Shown in pieces: positions 1 to 8,974 of a DNA stretch of 64,000 nt (position 1 is its first letter; every line of letters begins with the position of its first letter). Location: contig NZ_SEON01000006.1 of NCBI RefSeq assembly GCF_004152845.1, positions 186,001 through 250,000 of the forward strand, read 5' to 3'. The notes under the pieces are model-generated. The model worked only from the letters and a program-made list of their open reading frames with translations, searched no databases and was not told where the DNA came from. The DNA is from Sphingobium fuliginis (GTDB lineage: Bacteria > Pseudomonadota > Alphaproteobacteria > Sphingomonadales > Sphingomonadaceae). The position numbers and the translations under genes are program-made.

Positions 1-1
1 C

Positions 2-2083
2 ATCGCCATTCCGGTCTCGCTGATCGGCACGGCGGCGATCCTGGCGGGGCTGGGCTATTCGCTGAACAATCTGTCGCTGTTCGGGCTGGTGCTGGCCATC
101 GGCATCGTCGTCGACGACGCCATCGTCGTGGTCGAGAATGTCGAGCGCAATATCGAGCATGGCATGTCGCCGCTGGAGGCCGCCCGCGTGTCCATGGATG
201 AGGTGTCCACGGCGCTGATCGCCATCGTCCTCGTCCTGTGTGCGGTGTTCGTGCCGACTTTGTTCATCACCGGCATTTCGGGCGCTTTCTACCAGCAGTT
301 CGCCGTCACCATTTCGACCGCGACGATCATTTCGCTGATCCTCTCGCTCACTCTGTCTCCGGCGGCGGCGGCGCTGTTGCTGAAGTCGAAGCCCCATGCC
401 CAAAATGGCGGGCATGATCTGGACAATGCGCCGCGCTGGCGCCGGTTGGCCGGGCAGGCGGCCGACCGCTTCAATCGCGGCTTCGACCGGCTGAGCGCTG
501 GCTATGCCCGCCTCACCCGCTTCCTCGTCGCGCGGCCCAAGAAGATGCTGCTGACCTATTCGGGGCTGATCGCCGCCACCATCGCCCTGTTCTGGGTGAC
601 GCCCGGCGGCTTCATCCCCGCGCAGGATCAGGGCTATTTCCTGGCCGTGGTGCAGTTGCCCTCCGGCGCTTCGCTGGAACGCACCGACAAGGTGACGCGG
701 GAGGTCGCGGCGAGAATCCTGCCGGTAAAGGGCCTACGCGGCGCGGTGATGTTCGCCGGTTTCCATGGCCCTTCGCAGACGCAGGCGCCCAACAGCGCCG
801 CCATCTACTTCCCGTTCAAGACCTTCGCCGAGCGTCGGCAAGAAGGCGTCACCTATGCCGGGATCATGGAGCAGGCGAACAAGGCCGTCGCCGGTTATGA
901 CAAGGCCCGCATCCTGCTCGTGCCGCCGCCGCTCATCCAGGGCATCGGTTCGGCGGGCGGATACCGCCTGATGGTGCAGGATCGTGAGGATCATGGCTAT
1001 GCCGGGCTGAACAAGGTCGCCCAGGACTTCATCGCCAAGGCGAACCAGACGCCCGGACTCAACATGGTCTATACGCTGTTCGATGTCGGCACGCCCCGCG
1101 TCTATGCCGATGTGGACCGGCGCAAGGCCGACCTGCTGGGCGTGCCGCCGGAGCGCGTGTTCGAAGCGATGCAGGTCTATCTGGGCTCCGCCTTCGTCAA
1201 CGACTTCAACCTGCTGGGGCGCACCTATCGCGTGACCGCGCAGGCCGATGCCGACCATCGCGGCACGGTGGCGGACATTGCCAATCTGAAGACCCGGTCG
1301 AACAGCGGGCAGATGGTGCCCATCGGTTCCGTCTCGACCTTCAGGGACAAGACCGGCCCCTATCGCGTGGTGCGCTACAACCTGCTGCCGGCGGTGGAGA
1401 TCGACGGCGATACCGCGCCCGGATACAGTTCGGGCCAGTCGCTGACGACGATGGAGAAGCTGGCCGATTCCACCCTGCCCGCCGGTTATGGCAAGGAATG
1501 GACGGGCGTCGCCTATCAGCAGGTGATCGCCGGCAATACGGCGGGCGTCGTCTTCGCCATGGCGGTGTTCTTCGTCTTCCTGGTGCTGGCGGCGCAATAT
1601 GAAAGCCTGACGCTGCCGCTGTCGATCATCCTGATCGTGCCGATGTGCCTGTTCGCGGCCATGCTGGGCGTGAACCTGCGGGGCATGGACAATAATATCC
1701 TAACGCAGATCGGGCTGGTCGTGCTGATCGCCCTGGCGGCGAAGAACGCGATCCTGGTGGTCGAGTTCGCCAAGCAGGCCGAAGAGGAACAGGGACTTTC
1801 GCCGGTGGATGCCGCCGTTCAGGCAGCGCAGACCCGTCTGCGTCCGATCCTGATGACCAGCTTCGCCTTCATCCTGGGCGCGGTGCCGCTGGTGATCGCG
1901 AGCGGGGCGGGCGCGGAGCTGCGGCAGGCTTTGGGCACGGCCGTCTTCTTCGGGATGACCGGCGTGACGGCTTTCGGCCTGCTCTTCACCCCCACTTTCT
2001 ATGTCGTGTGCCGCGCATTGGGCGACCGCTTTTCCCGCAAGGGCAAGGGTCAGGCCCCCGCCGCGCTGCAACCCGCCGAATAA
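2..2083 (+). CDS. RND efflux permease, HAE1 (AcrB-like) family, 5' end cut by the window
   Basis: Inner-membrane proton-driven permease of a tripartite multidrug pump. The reading frame is open from base 2, so only the C-terminal ~693 residues are present. Near the left edge is the conserved transmembrane-4 segment with its paired aspartates (DDAIVVVENVER). Further on come the porter-domain loop and a second membrane bundle with LVVLIALAAKNAILVVEFAK, both hallmarks of HAE1 pumps. The stop is followed 8 bases later by a NodT-type lipoprotein gene, so the two form an efflux operon. A membrane-fusion gene presumably lies upstream outside the window. Substrate cannot be inferred. Family call is secure. 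Confidence 0.96.
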   Translation: MAIPVSLIGTAAILAGLGYSLNNLSLFGLVLAIGIVVDDAIVVVENVERNIEHGMSPLEAARVSMDEVSTALIAIVLVLCAVFVPTLFITGISGAFYQQFAVTISTATIISLILSLTLSPAAAALLLKSKPHAQNGGHDLDNAPRWRRLAGQAADRFNRGFDRLSAGYARLTRFLVARPKKMLLTYSGLIAATIALFWVTPGGFIPAQDQGYFLAVVQLPSGASLERTDKVTREVAARILPVKGLRGAVMFAGFHGPSQTQAPNSAAIYFPFKTFAERRQEGVTYAGIMEQANKAVAGYDKARILLVPPPLIQGIGSAGGYRLMVQDREDHGYAGLNKVAQDFIAKANQTPGLNMVYTLFDVGTPRVYADVDRRKADLLGVPPERVFEAMQVYLGSAFVNDFNLLGRTYRVTAQADADHRGTVADIANLKTRSNSGQMVPIGSVSTFRDKTGPYRVVRYNLLPAVEIDGDTAPGYSSGQSLTTMEKLADSTLPAGYGKEWTGVAYQQVIAGNTAGVVFAMAVFFVFLVLAAQYESLTLPLSIILIVPMCLFAAMLGVNLRGMDNNILTQIGLVVLIALAAKNAILVVEFAKQAEEEQGLSPVDAAVQAAQTRLRPILMTSFAFILGAVPLVIASGAGAELRQALGTAVFFGMTGVTAFGLLFTPTFYVVCRALGDRFSRKGKGQAPAALQPAE

Positions 2084-2091
2084 GGAACGGC

Positions 2092-3513
2092 ATGATGATC
2101 AAGACACTCCTCCCCCTTCTGCTCGGCGCGTCGGCCCTGACCGCTTGCGCCGCAGGGCCGGACTATAAGGCCCCGGCTACCCCGACCGCTGCTGCCGGGG
2201 CCTTTATCGGCGCGGCCAGTCCGGCGGCCAGCACAGCAGTCAGCACGGCGCAGGCCGACGAGCATTGGTGGCGGCTCTACAGCGATCCGATGCTGGACGG
2301 GCTGGTGCAGGACGCGCTGAAGGCCAATAGCGACATCCGCGTGGCCGTCGCCCGGCTGGAAAAGGCCCGCGCCCAGTTGCGCGGCGCCCGTTCCGACAGG
2401 CTGCCGCAGACGACCCTGAGCGGTTCGCCCAGCTATGGCCGGGCGTCGGCCGCGCAGACGCTGCCGGGGGCCGACCGCGAGAACTGGACCGTCGATGCGG
2501 GGTTGAACGTCGCCTATGAGGTCGACCTGTTCGGGCGGGTGAAGCGCAGCATCGAGGCGGCGAAGGGCGACGTCAACGCCGCCGCGGCCGACGCCGACGC
2601 GGTGCGCGTGGCGGTGGTCGCGGACACGGTGCGCGCCTATGTCGACGCGACCAGTTCGGCGGAGCGGATCGCCGTGGCGCGGCAGACGGTGGCGCTGCTC
2701 GACAACAGCATCCGCATCACCAATGCGCGGTTCGAGGTGGGCCGGTCGGACCGGCTGGACGTGATCCGCGTGACGGCGCTGCGCGACCAGCAGGCGGCGA
2801 TCATCCCCAGCCTGATCGCGGACCGGGACAGCGCGCTGTTCCGGCTGGCGACGCTGACGGGGCGGACGCCGCAGGAGCTGCCCGCGCCGGTGCAGGACCA
2901 GAAGACGACGCCCGGCCTCAGCCAGCCCATACCGGTGGGGGACGGGCGCGCCCTGCTGGCCCGGCGTCCGGACGTGCGGGCCGCCGAGCAGCGGTTGGCC
3001 GCCGACACGGCGCGGATCGGGGTGGCGACGGCGGACCTTTATCCGCGCATCACGCTGGGCGGATCGATCGGCACGACGGCGGTGGGCGGCGGCGATATTT
3101 TCGGCGGCGGGCCGTTCCGCTGGCTGCTGGGGCCGCTGATCAACTGGGCCTTCCCCAATCAGGAGGCCAATCGCGCCCGGATCGCAGCCGCCAGGGCCGA
3201 TGCCGACGGGTCGCTCGCGGCGTTCGACGGCACGGTGCTGCAGGCGCTGGAGGAAACCGAGACGGCGCTGTCCGTCTATGCCCATGCGCTGGAGCGCCGC
3301 GATACGCTGAAGGCCGCGCGGGAGGCCGCCGGGCGGGCGGCCCGCATCAGCCTTGCCCGGCAGCGGGAGGGGCAGATCGATTTCCTGACCGTGCTGGACG
3401 CGCAGCGGACGCTGGCGGCGGCGGAGAGCGATCTGGCGACGGCGAACCGGGCGGTGGCCTTCGCCCAGGTCGACCTGTTCAGGGCGCTGGGCGGCGGCTG
3501 GACCAGCAGTTGA
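2092..3513 (+). CDS. RND efflux outer-membrane lipoprotein, NodT family
   Basis: TolC-like outer-membrane channel of the RND pump encoded just upstream. I start it at the ATG at 2092, preceded by AAGGAA and 8 bases after the permease stop. An upstream in-frame start inside the permease gene would hide the signal peptide. The N-terminus is a lipoprotein signal with lipobox LTAC, then AGPDYKAP, typical of NodT proteins. The rest is long alpha-helical repeats, including RRPDVRAAEQRLAADTARIG, the conserved efflux-lipoprotein signature. Length (473 aa) is normal. Its 3' end faces a TBDR gene on the other strand 19 bases away. Confidence 0.95.
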   Translation: MMIKTLLPLLLGASALTACAAGPDYKAPATPTAAAGAFIGAASPAASTAVSTAQADEHWWRLYSDPMLDGLVQDALKANSDIRVAVARLEKARAQLRGARSDRLPQTTLSGSPSYGRASAAQTLPGADRENWTVDAGLNVAYEVDLFGRVKRSIEAAKGDVNAAAADADAVRVAVVADTVRAYVDATSSAERIAVARQTVALLDNSIRITNARFEVGRSDRLDVIRVTALRDQQAAIIPSLIADRDSALFRLATLTGRTPQELPAPVQDQKTTPGLSQPIPVGDGRALLARRPDVRAAEQRLAADTARIGVATADLYPRITLGGSIGTTAVGGGDIFGGGPFRWLLGPLINWAFPNQEANRARIAAARADADGSLAAFDGTVLQALEETETALSVYAHALERRDTLKAAREAAGRAARISLARQREGQIDFLTVLDAQRTLAAAESDLATANRAVAFAQVDLFRALGGGWTSS

Positions 3514-3532
3514 GCCCGCAGCGCGGCGGCGG

Positions 3533-6043
3533 TCAGAAGCGCGCCGAAACGCGCCCATAATAAAAGCCGCCGCTCAGCCCGAACGGCGCGAAATTGCCGT
3601 AGGCGCCCGATCCGTCATAGGCGATCACGCCATGGCGGTCGGGATAGACGTCGAACAGATTGTTCGCGCCGACCGACAGCGTCAGCCGATCGCTGATGTC
3701 ATAGCCGACATCGAGGTCCGCGATCCATTTCGCGCCGAAGCGCCGGTCGCCGGTCGCGACATTGCTCGATTCCACATAGCGGCCGAAGCGGGTCAGCCGC
3801 GCCAGCGCATGCAGGCGGCCCAGCGACCAGTCGTTCGTCAGCACCAGCTTCGTGCGCGGGGTCGCGGCGACGAGGTCGCGCTGCGCCTGGCGCCCGAACA
3901 GGGTGACGTTGAGCGAGGCGAGTTCCGGCGGCGTGTCGACGACATGGGTGATTTTCGTGCGGTTATAGCTATAGGCCGCGTTCAGGCGGAAACTGCCGAG
4001 CGCGCCGGTGCGCAGCGTATATTCCGTCACGACGTCGATGCCGCGCGTGCGGGTGTCGATGGCGTTGGCGAAGAATTGGGCGCTGTCGACATCGTCGATG
4101 CCGTTGGCGACCAGGATGGCGCGGATGGCCGCCCCTCCATTGGCCGCCGTGCCGAGGAATTCGGTCTTGACGATGCGGTCGTCCACCGCGATCTGATAGG
4201 CGTCGACGGTGAGGCGGAACGGGCCGCGCTCAAAGGACAGGCCGGCCGTATAGTTGAGCGACTTTTCCGGCTTGAGCGGGGTGGCGCCCAGCGCCTGCGC
4301 GGCGATGCTGCCGACCGGCAGGAATTTCGATGTGGTGCTGACCCGGTTATTGCCGATGATCGTCGCCGTGTTCTGCGTGGTCGAAAAGCCGCCCTGCGCC
4401 AGCGAGGGAGCGCGGAAGCCGGTGTTGACGCCGCCACGGACGGCAAGGCCGGGCGCGAATTCGTAACGGGTCGAGAATTTGCCCGACACCGTGTCGCCCG
4501 CGCTGTCGTCATAATGTTCGAAGCGCCCGGCGACGCCGACGAACCAGCCGGGCGTCAGGTCGGTCGACAGGTCGACATAGGCGGCGATGTTGTTGCGGCT
4601 GAGCGTCGCCTCGTCCGCCGGAGAGGTTCCGGTGAAGGAAACCAGTCCCGGCGATGGCGACCGCCCGCCATAGGCGTTGCCGAAGGGCGTTCCGTCGGCG
4701 GGGATCACATAGCCGCCGTCGCGATAGCTGTCCGGCTCCCCCGCGCGGTTGCGGAACTTCTCCCAGCGATGCTCGAACCCGATGGCCACGTCGAGCGGAC
4801 GGGCCGTGCCGATGTCGTAGCCGCGGGTGAATTCCAGATTGTTGACCCAGAGGTCCTGTATCTGCTTGCCCATGAAGAAGCTTGTCGGGCTGGACGGGCC
4901 GAGCGAAGGGTTGAGGGTGCCTTCGGCGCCCAGCTTCACATGGTCGCGCCCATAGCTGGTGGAGAGGTCGAACGACCAGCCTGCCGTCAGATCGCCGCGC
5001 AGGCCGATGGCGGATTGCCAGTCCCATTCCTTGATGCGCCGGCGCGCCTGGAAGCCGGAGGGATAGAGGCCGGGAAGGGATGTCTGGCCCTGCACATTCG
5101 CCTGCCCGCCATAGCCGGTGGTCGCCGGGAAGATCGCGCCGCGCTTGTCATCGATGTCGCGATAGCTGAGGGTGGAAAAGCTGTAGGCGGTCAGCGCGCC
5201 GAGGGGCAGTTCGGCATTGACCGATCCGTTGACGATCTTGTCCCGGTTGGACCGGCCATAGCCGCCCGCGATCAGATGATCGGCATGGGTTTCGCGCGGG
5301 TCCGGGGCGCCGTTCACGAAAGGATAGACATAGGGCACGGGTTCGGCGGAGCTGTCGGCGCGGTCGTGATACTTCCCCTCCACGGCGATGCGGACGAAGC
5401 CGTCGCCGCTGATGCGGGTGCCGTAGCTTAGCCCCTGCTGCACCAGTGCGCCGCCCTTTTCGTAAAGCTGCCCGGCGGTGGCTGAGAAGGAGCCGCCCTC
5501 CGGCGCGTCGTCCAGCAGGATGTTGATGACGCCGGAAATCGCGTCCGACCCATATTGGGCGGCGGCGCCGTCGCGCAGCACCTCGATCCGGCCCACGGCG
5601 TTGGTGGGGATGAGGTCGATGTCGACCGGGGTGGAACCGCCCGATATGCGCGAAAGGTTATTGATGAGCGCGGTCGTGTGCCGCCGCTTTCCATTGACCA
5701 GCACCAGCAGATAATCGCCCGATAGGCCCCGGATGGAGATGGGGCGCACGCTGGCCGAGGTGCCGCCGCCGCCCAGCGCCGGCATGGTGAGGGAGGGGAT
5801 GATGTTGCCCAGCACTTCCTTGAGGCCCGTGCGGCCGGTGGCCTGCAATTCCTGGGGACTGATGACATCGATGGGCACGGGGCTGTCCGCCACCGTCCGT
5901 CCCCCGCCCCGGCGCGTGCCGGTGACGACGATGGCCGATCCGGCGGCTTCCGCATCGTCGGCGGCGGCAAGCTCCTGCGCGGCGGCGAAGGATGGAAGGA
6001 CGGCGCCGGAAAGTGCGGCGCCGGCGAGAAGCAGGCTTTTCAT
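3533..6043 (-). CDS. TonB-dependent receptor of the sulfonate-uptake unit
   Basis: Outer-membrane 22-strand barrel with plug, energised by TonB. The ATG at 6043 is preceded by GAAGGA and begins a signal peptide (MKSLLLAGAALSGAVLPSFA). A TonB-box-like SAIVVTGTRR follows, then the plug domain with VNGKRRH and VLRDGAAAQYGSDAISGVIN. The barrel ends with a terminal phenylalanine (GRVSARF). About 836 aa, normal for the family. It is the last gene of a leftward unit after a TauD-type dioxygenase and an SsuA-like binding protein, which suggests an organosulfur ligand. Two other receptors here (starts 10572 and 59833) share the VNGKRRH/AAQYGSDAIAGVIN plug style and also sit in sulfur contexts. Ligand is inferred only. 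Confidence 0.93.
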   Translation of the reverse strand: MKSLLLAGAALSGAVLPSFAAAQELAAADDAEAAGSAIVVTGTRRGGGRTVADSPVPIDVISPQELQATGRTGLKEVLGNIIPSLTMPALGGGGTSASVRPISIRGLSGDYLLVLVNGKRRHTTALINNLSRISGGSTPVDIDLIPTNAVGRIEVLRDGAAAQYGSDAISGVINILLDDAPEGGSFSATAGQLYEKGGALVQQGLSYGTRISGDGFVRIAVEGKYHDRADSSAEPVPYVYPFVNGAPDPRETHADHLIAGGYGRSNRDKIVNGSVNAELPLGALTAYSFSTLSYRDIDDKRGAIFPATTGYGGQANVQGQTSLPGLYPSGFQARRRIKEWDWQSAIGLRGDLTAGWSFDLSTSYGRDHVKLGAEGTLNPSLGPSSPTSFFMGKQIQDLWVNNLEFTRGYDIGTARPLDVAIGFEHRWEKFRNRAGEPDSYRDGGYVIPADGTPFGNAYGGRSPSPGLVSFTGTSPADEATLSRNNIAAYVDLSTDLTPGWFVGVAGRFEHYDDSAGDTVSGKFSTRYEFAPGLAVRGGVNTGFRAPSLAQGGFSTTQNTATIIGNNRVSTTSKFLPVGSIAAQALGATPLKPEKSLNYTAGLSFERGPFRLTVDAYQIAVDDRIVKTEFLGTAANGGAAIRAILVANGIDDVDSAQFFANAIDTRTRGIDVVTEYTLRTGALGSFRLNAAYSYNRTKITHVVDTPPELASLNVTLFGRQAQRDLVAATPRTKLVLTNDWSLGRLHALARLTRFGRYVESSNVATGDRRFGAKWIADLDVGYDISDRLTLSVGANNLFDVYPDRHGVIAYDGSGAYGNFAPFGLSGGFYYGRVSARF

Positions 6044-6074
6044 CGGAGATCCTTCGAAATGAAAAAAGAGGGCG

Positions 6075-7088
6075 TCAGTCCCGCCGGGCCAGGGTCGTGG
6101 CGTTGAAGGACGGGTCATAGGCGCCGCGAATGTCGGGCAGCGCGGGGATGATGCCGGCGCGGCGGTAACGGGCAAAGATTTCGGCCTGTTCGCGAACCAG
6201 AGCATCGTTTATCGGTTCCGCCGTGCCGATATAGGCGGTGATGGAGAAGCGGGCGACCTTGAAGGGCAGGCCGGTCTCCTGCGCCAGCGTCCGGGCGAAG
6301 GCGTCGGGATGCGCCGCCGCCCAGCGCCGCGCCCGGCTCAGCCGCGCCAGGAAATCGGCCAGTATCGGCCGCTTGCCGTGGATCGCGGACTCCGATGCCG
6401 CAAAGAAACCCGTCTGGGCGGGAAGGCCGCTGGCATCGGCCAGCACCCGGTCGCCATTTTCCATGACCGCGATGCCGACATAGCTGCCCCAGGTCGACCA
6501 GGCGTCGATCGCGCCGCTTTCCAGCGCCGCTTTGGCCGCGCCGTTGTCGAGATAGGTCCAGCGGACATCGGACGACGCAAGGCCCGCTTGTTCGATCAGG
6601 CGGAGCGCCAGATCCTGCCCGGCCGAACCGCGCACGGTGGCAAGCTTGCGCCCCTTGAGCTGCGCCACGGACCGGACCGGCGAGTCCTTCGGCACGACGA
6701 TGGCGGAGGCGCGGCCAACGCCGGGGCCCTGCGGACGATAGGCGAAGACCGCCTTGATCTTCGCGCCGCCGGCATAGGCGAAGGCGAAGGGCGGAGCGCC
6801 GACGCCCCCCACATCGATCGCGCCCGCCGCCAGCGCCTCCAGCAAGGGAGAGGCTGCCGGAAACTGCGCCCATTCGATCCGGTAGGGCAGATCGTCCAGT
6901 TCGCCGGCGGCGCGCATCAACGCCTGCGCGCCGCCGCGCTGATCCCCGATCTTCAGGACGGGGCGGCCCGGATCGCCCCCGCCATGCGGGCGGAGCGAGG
7001 CGAAGCCGATGGCGGCGAGCGCGATCAGGGCGAAGAGGACGATCCAGGGAAGAAGAACCCTGCGCCGGGAGAGGATGGTGCGCGTCAT
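6075..7088 (-). CDS. SsuA/TauA-type ABC substrate-binding protein (aliphatic sulfonate family)
   Basis: Periplasmic solute-binding protein of the NMT1/SsuA fold, 337 aa. An N-terminal hydrophobic segment (about residues 12-32) is a signal or anchor. The mature part shows the family pattern: LKIGDQRGG, EWAQFPAASPLLEALAAGAIDVG, then KGRKLATVRGSAGQDL and ALESGAIDAWSTWGSYVG. It lies between the TauD-type gene (50 bases upstream) and the TBDR (31 bases downstream) on the same strand, so the three are probably co-transcribed. No ABC permease or ATPase lies next to it, so it must use components encoded elsewhere or work differently. Ligand is probably a sulfonate or related organosulfur compound. 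Confidence 0.9.
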   Translation of the reverse strand: MTRTILSRRRVLLPWIVLFALIALAAIGFASLRPHGGGDPGRPVLKIGDQRGGAQALMRAAGELDDLPYRIEWAQFPAASPLLEALAAGAIDVGGVGAPPFAFAYAGGAKIKAVFAYRPQGPGVGRASAIVVPKDSPVRSVAQLKGRKLATVRGSAGQDLALRLIEQAGLASSDVRWTYLDNGAAKAALESGAIDAWSTWGSYVGIAVMENGDRVLADASGLPAQTGFFAASESAIHGKRPILADFLARLSRARRWAAAHPDAFARTLAQETGLPFKVARFSITAYIGTAEPINDALVREQAEIFARYRRAGIIPALPDIRGAYDPSFNATTLARRD

Positions 7089-7138
7089 GGCGTCTCCGGG
7101 ACCGGCGGCGGCGGCAGCCGCAACCGGCCCGCCAAGGA

Positions 7139-8002
7139 TCAGAGGTTCGCGTAGAGCGGTTCGTCCGCGATCAGGATGCGTTCCAGCACGCGCGGGAAAT
7201 CGCCATAGTTGCGCACGGCATAGTGAACCGCCGCCCGATTGTCCCAGAAGGCGACCGAGTTGGGACGCCAGGAAAAGCGGACCTGATATTCGGGCCGCTT
7301 ATATTGCCGGACGATCTCCTCCAGCAATTCGCGGCTCTCCGCCAGTTCCACGCCCAATATCTGCGGCCGCTGGGTATAGTTGACCCAGAGGATCTTCTGC
7401 CCGGTTTCGCGATGGGTGCGCACGACGGGATGCGCGACGATGGGATAGTCGTGCCCGGCGCCGACCAGAGCTTCCCGGAAGTCATGGGTGACGTGCAGCC
7501 CCTCCAGCCGCGCCTTGACGTCGTCCGACAGCCCTTCATAGGCGAGATGCGCGTCGACCCAGATGGTGTCCCCGCCGACATCGGGGAGGGTGACGGCGCG
7601 CAGCACGGCGCCCCAGGTCGGCACCAGCCGCCAGCTCGTGTCGCTGTGATAGGCGTCGCCCGGCCTTACGTCCCGATGGATGCGCTTTTCATATCGGGCC
7701 GCGTCGGCCGCCGCGATCTTGTGGATGGGCGCGATCCTGGAATCGGCGGTGGTGCTGGGATGGGTGTAGAGCGGGCCGAAGGCCGCGGCGAAGGCGGCAT
7801 GCTGTTCATTGGTCAGCGGCTGGTCGCGGAAGAACACGACCTTGTAGCGCAACAGGGCGGCGCGGATCGCGTCGCGCTGTCCGGGGGAAAGCGGCCTGCT
7901 GAGATCGACGCCGTCGATTTCGGCGCCGATGGTCGGTTGCAGGGGGCGGATGCCGATGATCCCATCGGCGCGGTCCAGAATATCTGCTGCTGCGGAGGAC
8001 AT
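7139..8002 (-). CDS. TauD/TfdA-family Fe(II)/2-oxoglutarate dioxygenase
   Basis: Members hydroxylate carbon next to sulfonate, sulfate ester or aryloxy groups using 2-oxoglutarate and O2, releasing sulfite or sulfate. With the ATG at 8002 (AAAGG seven bases upstream) the protein is 287 aa. The iron ligands are visible as H119-x-D121 (YHSDTSW) and H260 in FWDNRAAVHYAV. R271/R275 are placed to bind 2-oxoglutarate. It is the first gene of a leftward unit with an SsuA-like protein and a TBDR, which supports a role in sulfur scavenging. The exact substrate (taurine, other sulfonate or alkyl sulfate) cannot be told. An upstream in-frame extension lacks a good ribosome site. Confidence 0.92.
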   Translation of the reverse strand: MSSAAADILDRADGIIGIRPLQPTIGAEIDGVDLSRPLSPGQRDAIRAALLRYKVVFFRDQPLTNEQHAAFAAAFGPLYTHPSTTADSRIAPIHKIAAADAARYEKRIHRDVRPGDAYHSDTSWRLVPTWGAVLRAVTLPDVGGDTIWVDAHLAYEGLSDDVKARLEGLHVTHDFREALVGAGHDYPIVAHPVVRTHRETGQKILWVNYTQRPQILGVELAESRELLEEIVRQYKRPEYQVRFSWRPNSVAFWDNRAAVHYAVRNYGDFPRVLERILIADEPLYANL

Positions 8003-8324
8003 ATCATCACCTTTCAAGGTCGCCGGACGATTTCCGTGCAGGACCATTGCTAAGGGATGGATGCGCCATCGGGTTATGATGATTGGTCGGCATGCTTTGA
8101 ATATCCGAATATTATTGGCAATACTCATCCATGTGGAAATACGGGTCCTTCAATATCATTGCCTTGGCGCAACAATTCATCGGCCCTCCTATTCCAATCA
8201 TTCATGGTTCTTCGGGCAGAGAAAATAACTGTTCGCCGTCCGAAGCCTGTAGATCGGAACGGAAGGAGCGTCGCCACATCCGGTCGGGATCGTGGCAATT
8301 GCCGGAATAACGGAGATCGCGCCG
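8003..8324. other. Divergent intergenic region between the dioxygenase unit and the rightward run
   Basis: A 322-base stretch without a convincing gene, noticeably more AT-rich than the flanks around 8090-8240. It must hold the promoters of the leftward dioxygenase/SsuA/TBDR unit and of the rightward exonuclease-like gene. I see short AATAT-rich repeats near 8100-8115 but no perfect long palindrome and no sigma-54 box. Open frames crossing it in both directions look non-coding. Confidence 0.5.
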
Positions 8325-8894
8325 ATGGATTATGTGACGATCGATTTCGAAGCGAGCTGCCTTCCCCGTCATGGCCGGTCCTTTCCCATCGAGGTCGGAA
8401 TAGCCGATGCGAAAGGCGCCCGGTCCTGGCTGATCCGTCCCCTGACCGACTGGCGCGCATGGGACTGGACGCGGGAAGCGCTGGACCTGCACGGCATAAG
8501 CCCGGAGCAGCTGGAGCAGGAGGGCATGCCGGCCGATCGGGTCTTCGCCGAACTCGACCGGGCGGTCGGCGGACGGCGCCTTGTCGCGGACAGCGGCATC
8601 GACGCCTATTGGTGGGATATGCTGGCGAAGGCCGCCGGCCGGGAAAGCGCCCGTCCGATCGAGCATGTCTCCGCCGTGCTCGACGCGCTGGCGGTGACGA
8701 GCGAGGACATATTCGCGGCGCAGCGGCATGCGGACCGGCTTTGCCCGGCCCGCCATCGCGCGGCGAACGATGCGCTGTGGCTGTGGACAGTGTTGGCGAA
8801 GCTGGAACCGCGCGCCGGGGAGTTGCCGCATCCGGCATATTTGCCGTCGCTGCCCAATTACGAGCCGCGCTCAATGGTTTTGCAGAATCGATAA
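8325..8894 (+). CDS. DEDDh-type 3'-5' exonuclease-like protein (RNase T/DnaQ fold)
   Basis: A 189-aa protein starting at the ATG at 8325 behind GGAG. The first exonuclease motif is DFEAS (D7, E9), a second acidic motif lies in the [11 protein letters not shown] stretch (D89/D94), and the last motif is [10 protein letters not shown] with H144 and D149, matching the DEDDh active site. Such proteins trim RNA or DNA ends. Small stand-alone homologues of this kind have unknown cellular roles. It sits between the two halves of the organosulfur island with no obvious functional link. The 3' end is 80 bases before the monooxygenase gene, so they may share transcription. Confidence 0.8.
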   Translation: MDYVTIDFEASCLPRHGRSFPIEVGIADAKGARSWLIRPLTDWRAWDWTREALDLHGISPEQLEQEGMPADRVFAELDRAVGGRRLVADSGIDAYWWDMLAKAAGRESARPIEHVSAVLDALAVTSEDIFAAQRHADRLCPARHRAANDALWLWTVLAKLEPRAGELPHPAYLPSLPNYEPRSMVLQNR

Positions 8895-8974
8895 ATGGGC
8901 GACCATTATGCGTTGGTCGGCCGATGGGCGGAATAATAGACCGGTCCGCGCCAATCATTGAGCGAGAACCGATC

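Noticed and set aside
2008-2091. Upstream start for the NodT lipoprotein within the permease gene
   Set aside because: It would bury the lipoprotein signal; the ATG at 2092 has a ribosome site and gives a proper lipobox.
3632-5431. A 599-codon + strand frame opposite the first TBDR
   Set aside because: Same shadow pattern; the minus-strand frame carries all receptor motifs.
8057-8974. N-terminal extension of the first DszA-type monooxygenase to about 751 residues
   Set aside because: The extension overlaps the exonuclease-like gene in another frame, has low-complexity composition, and the ATG at 8975 gives the normal family length.
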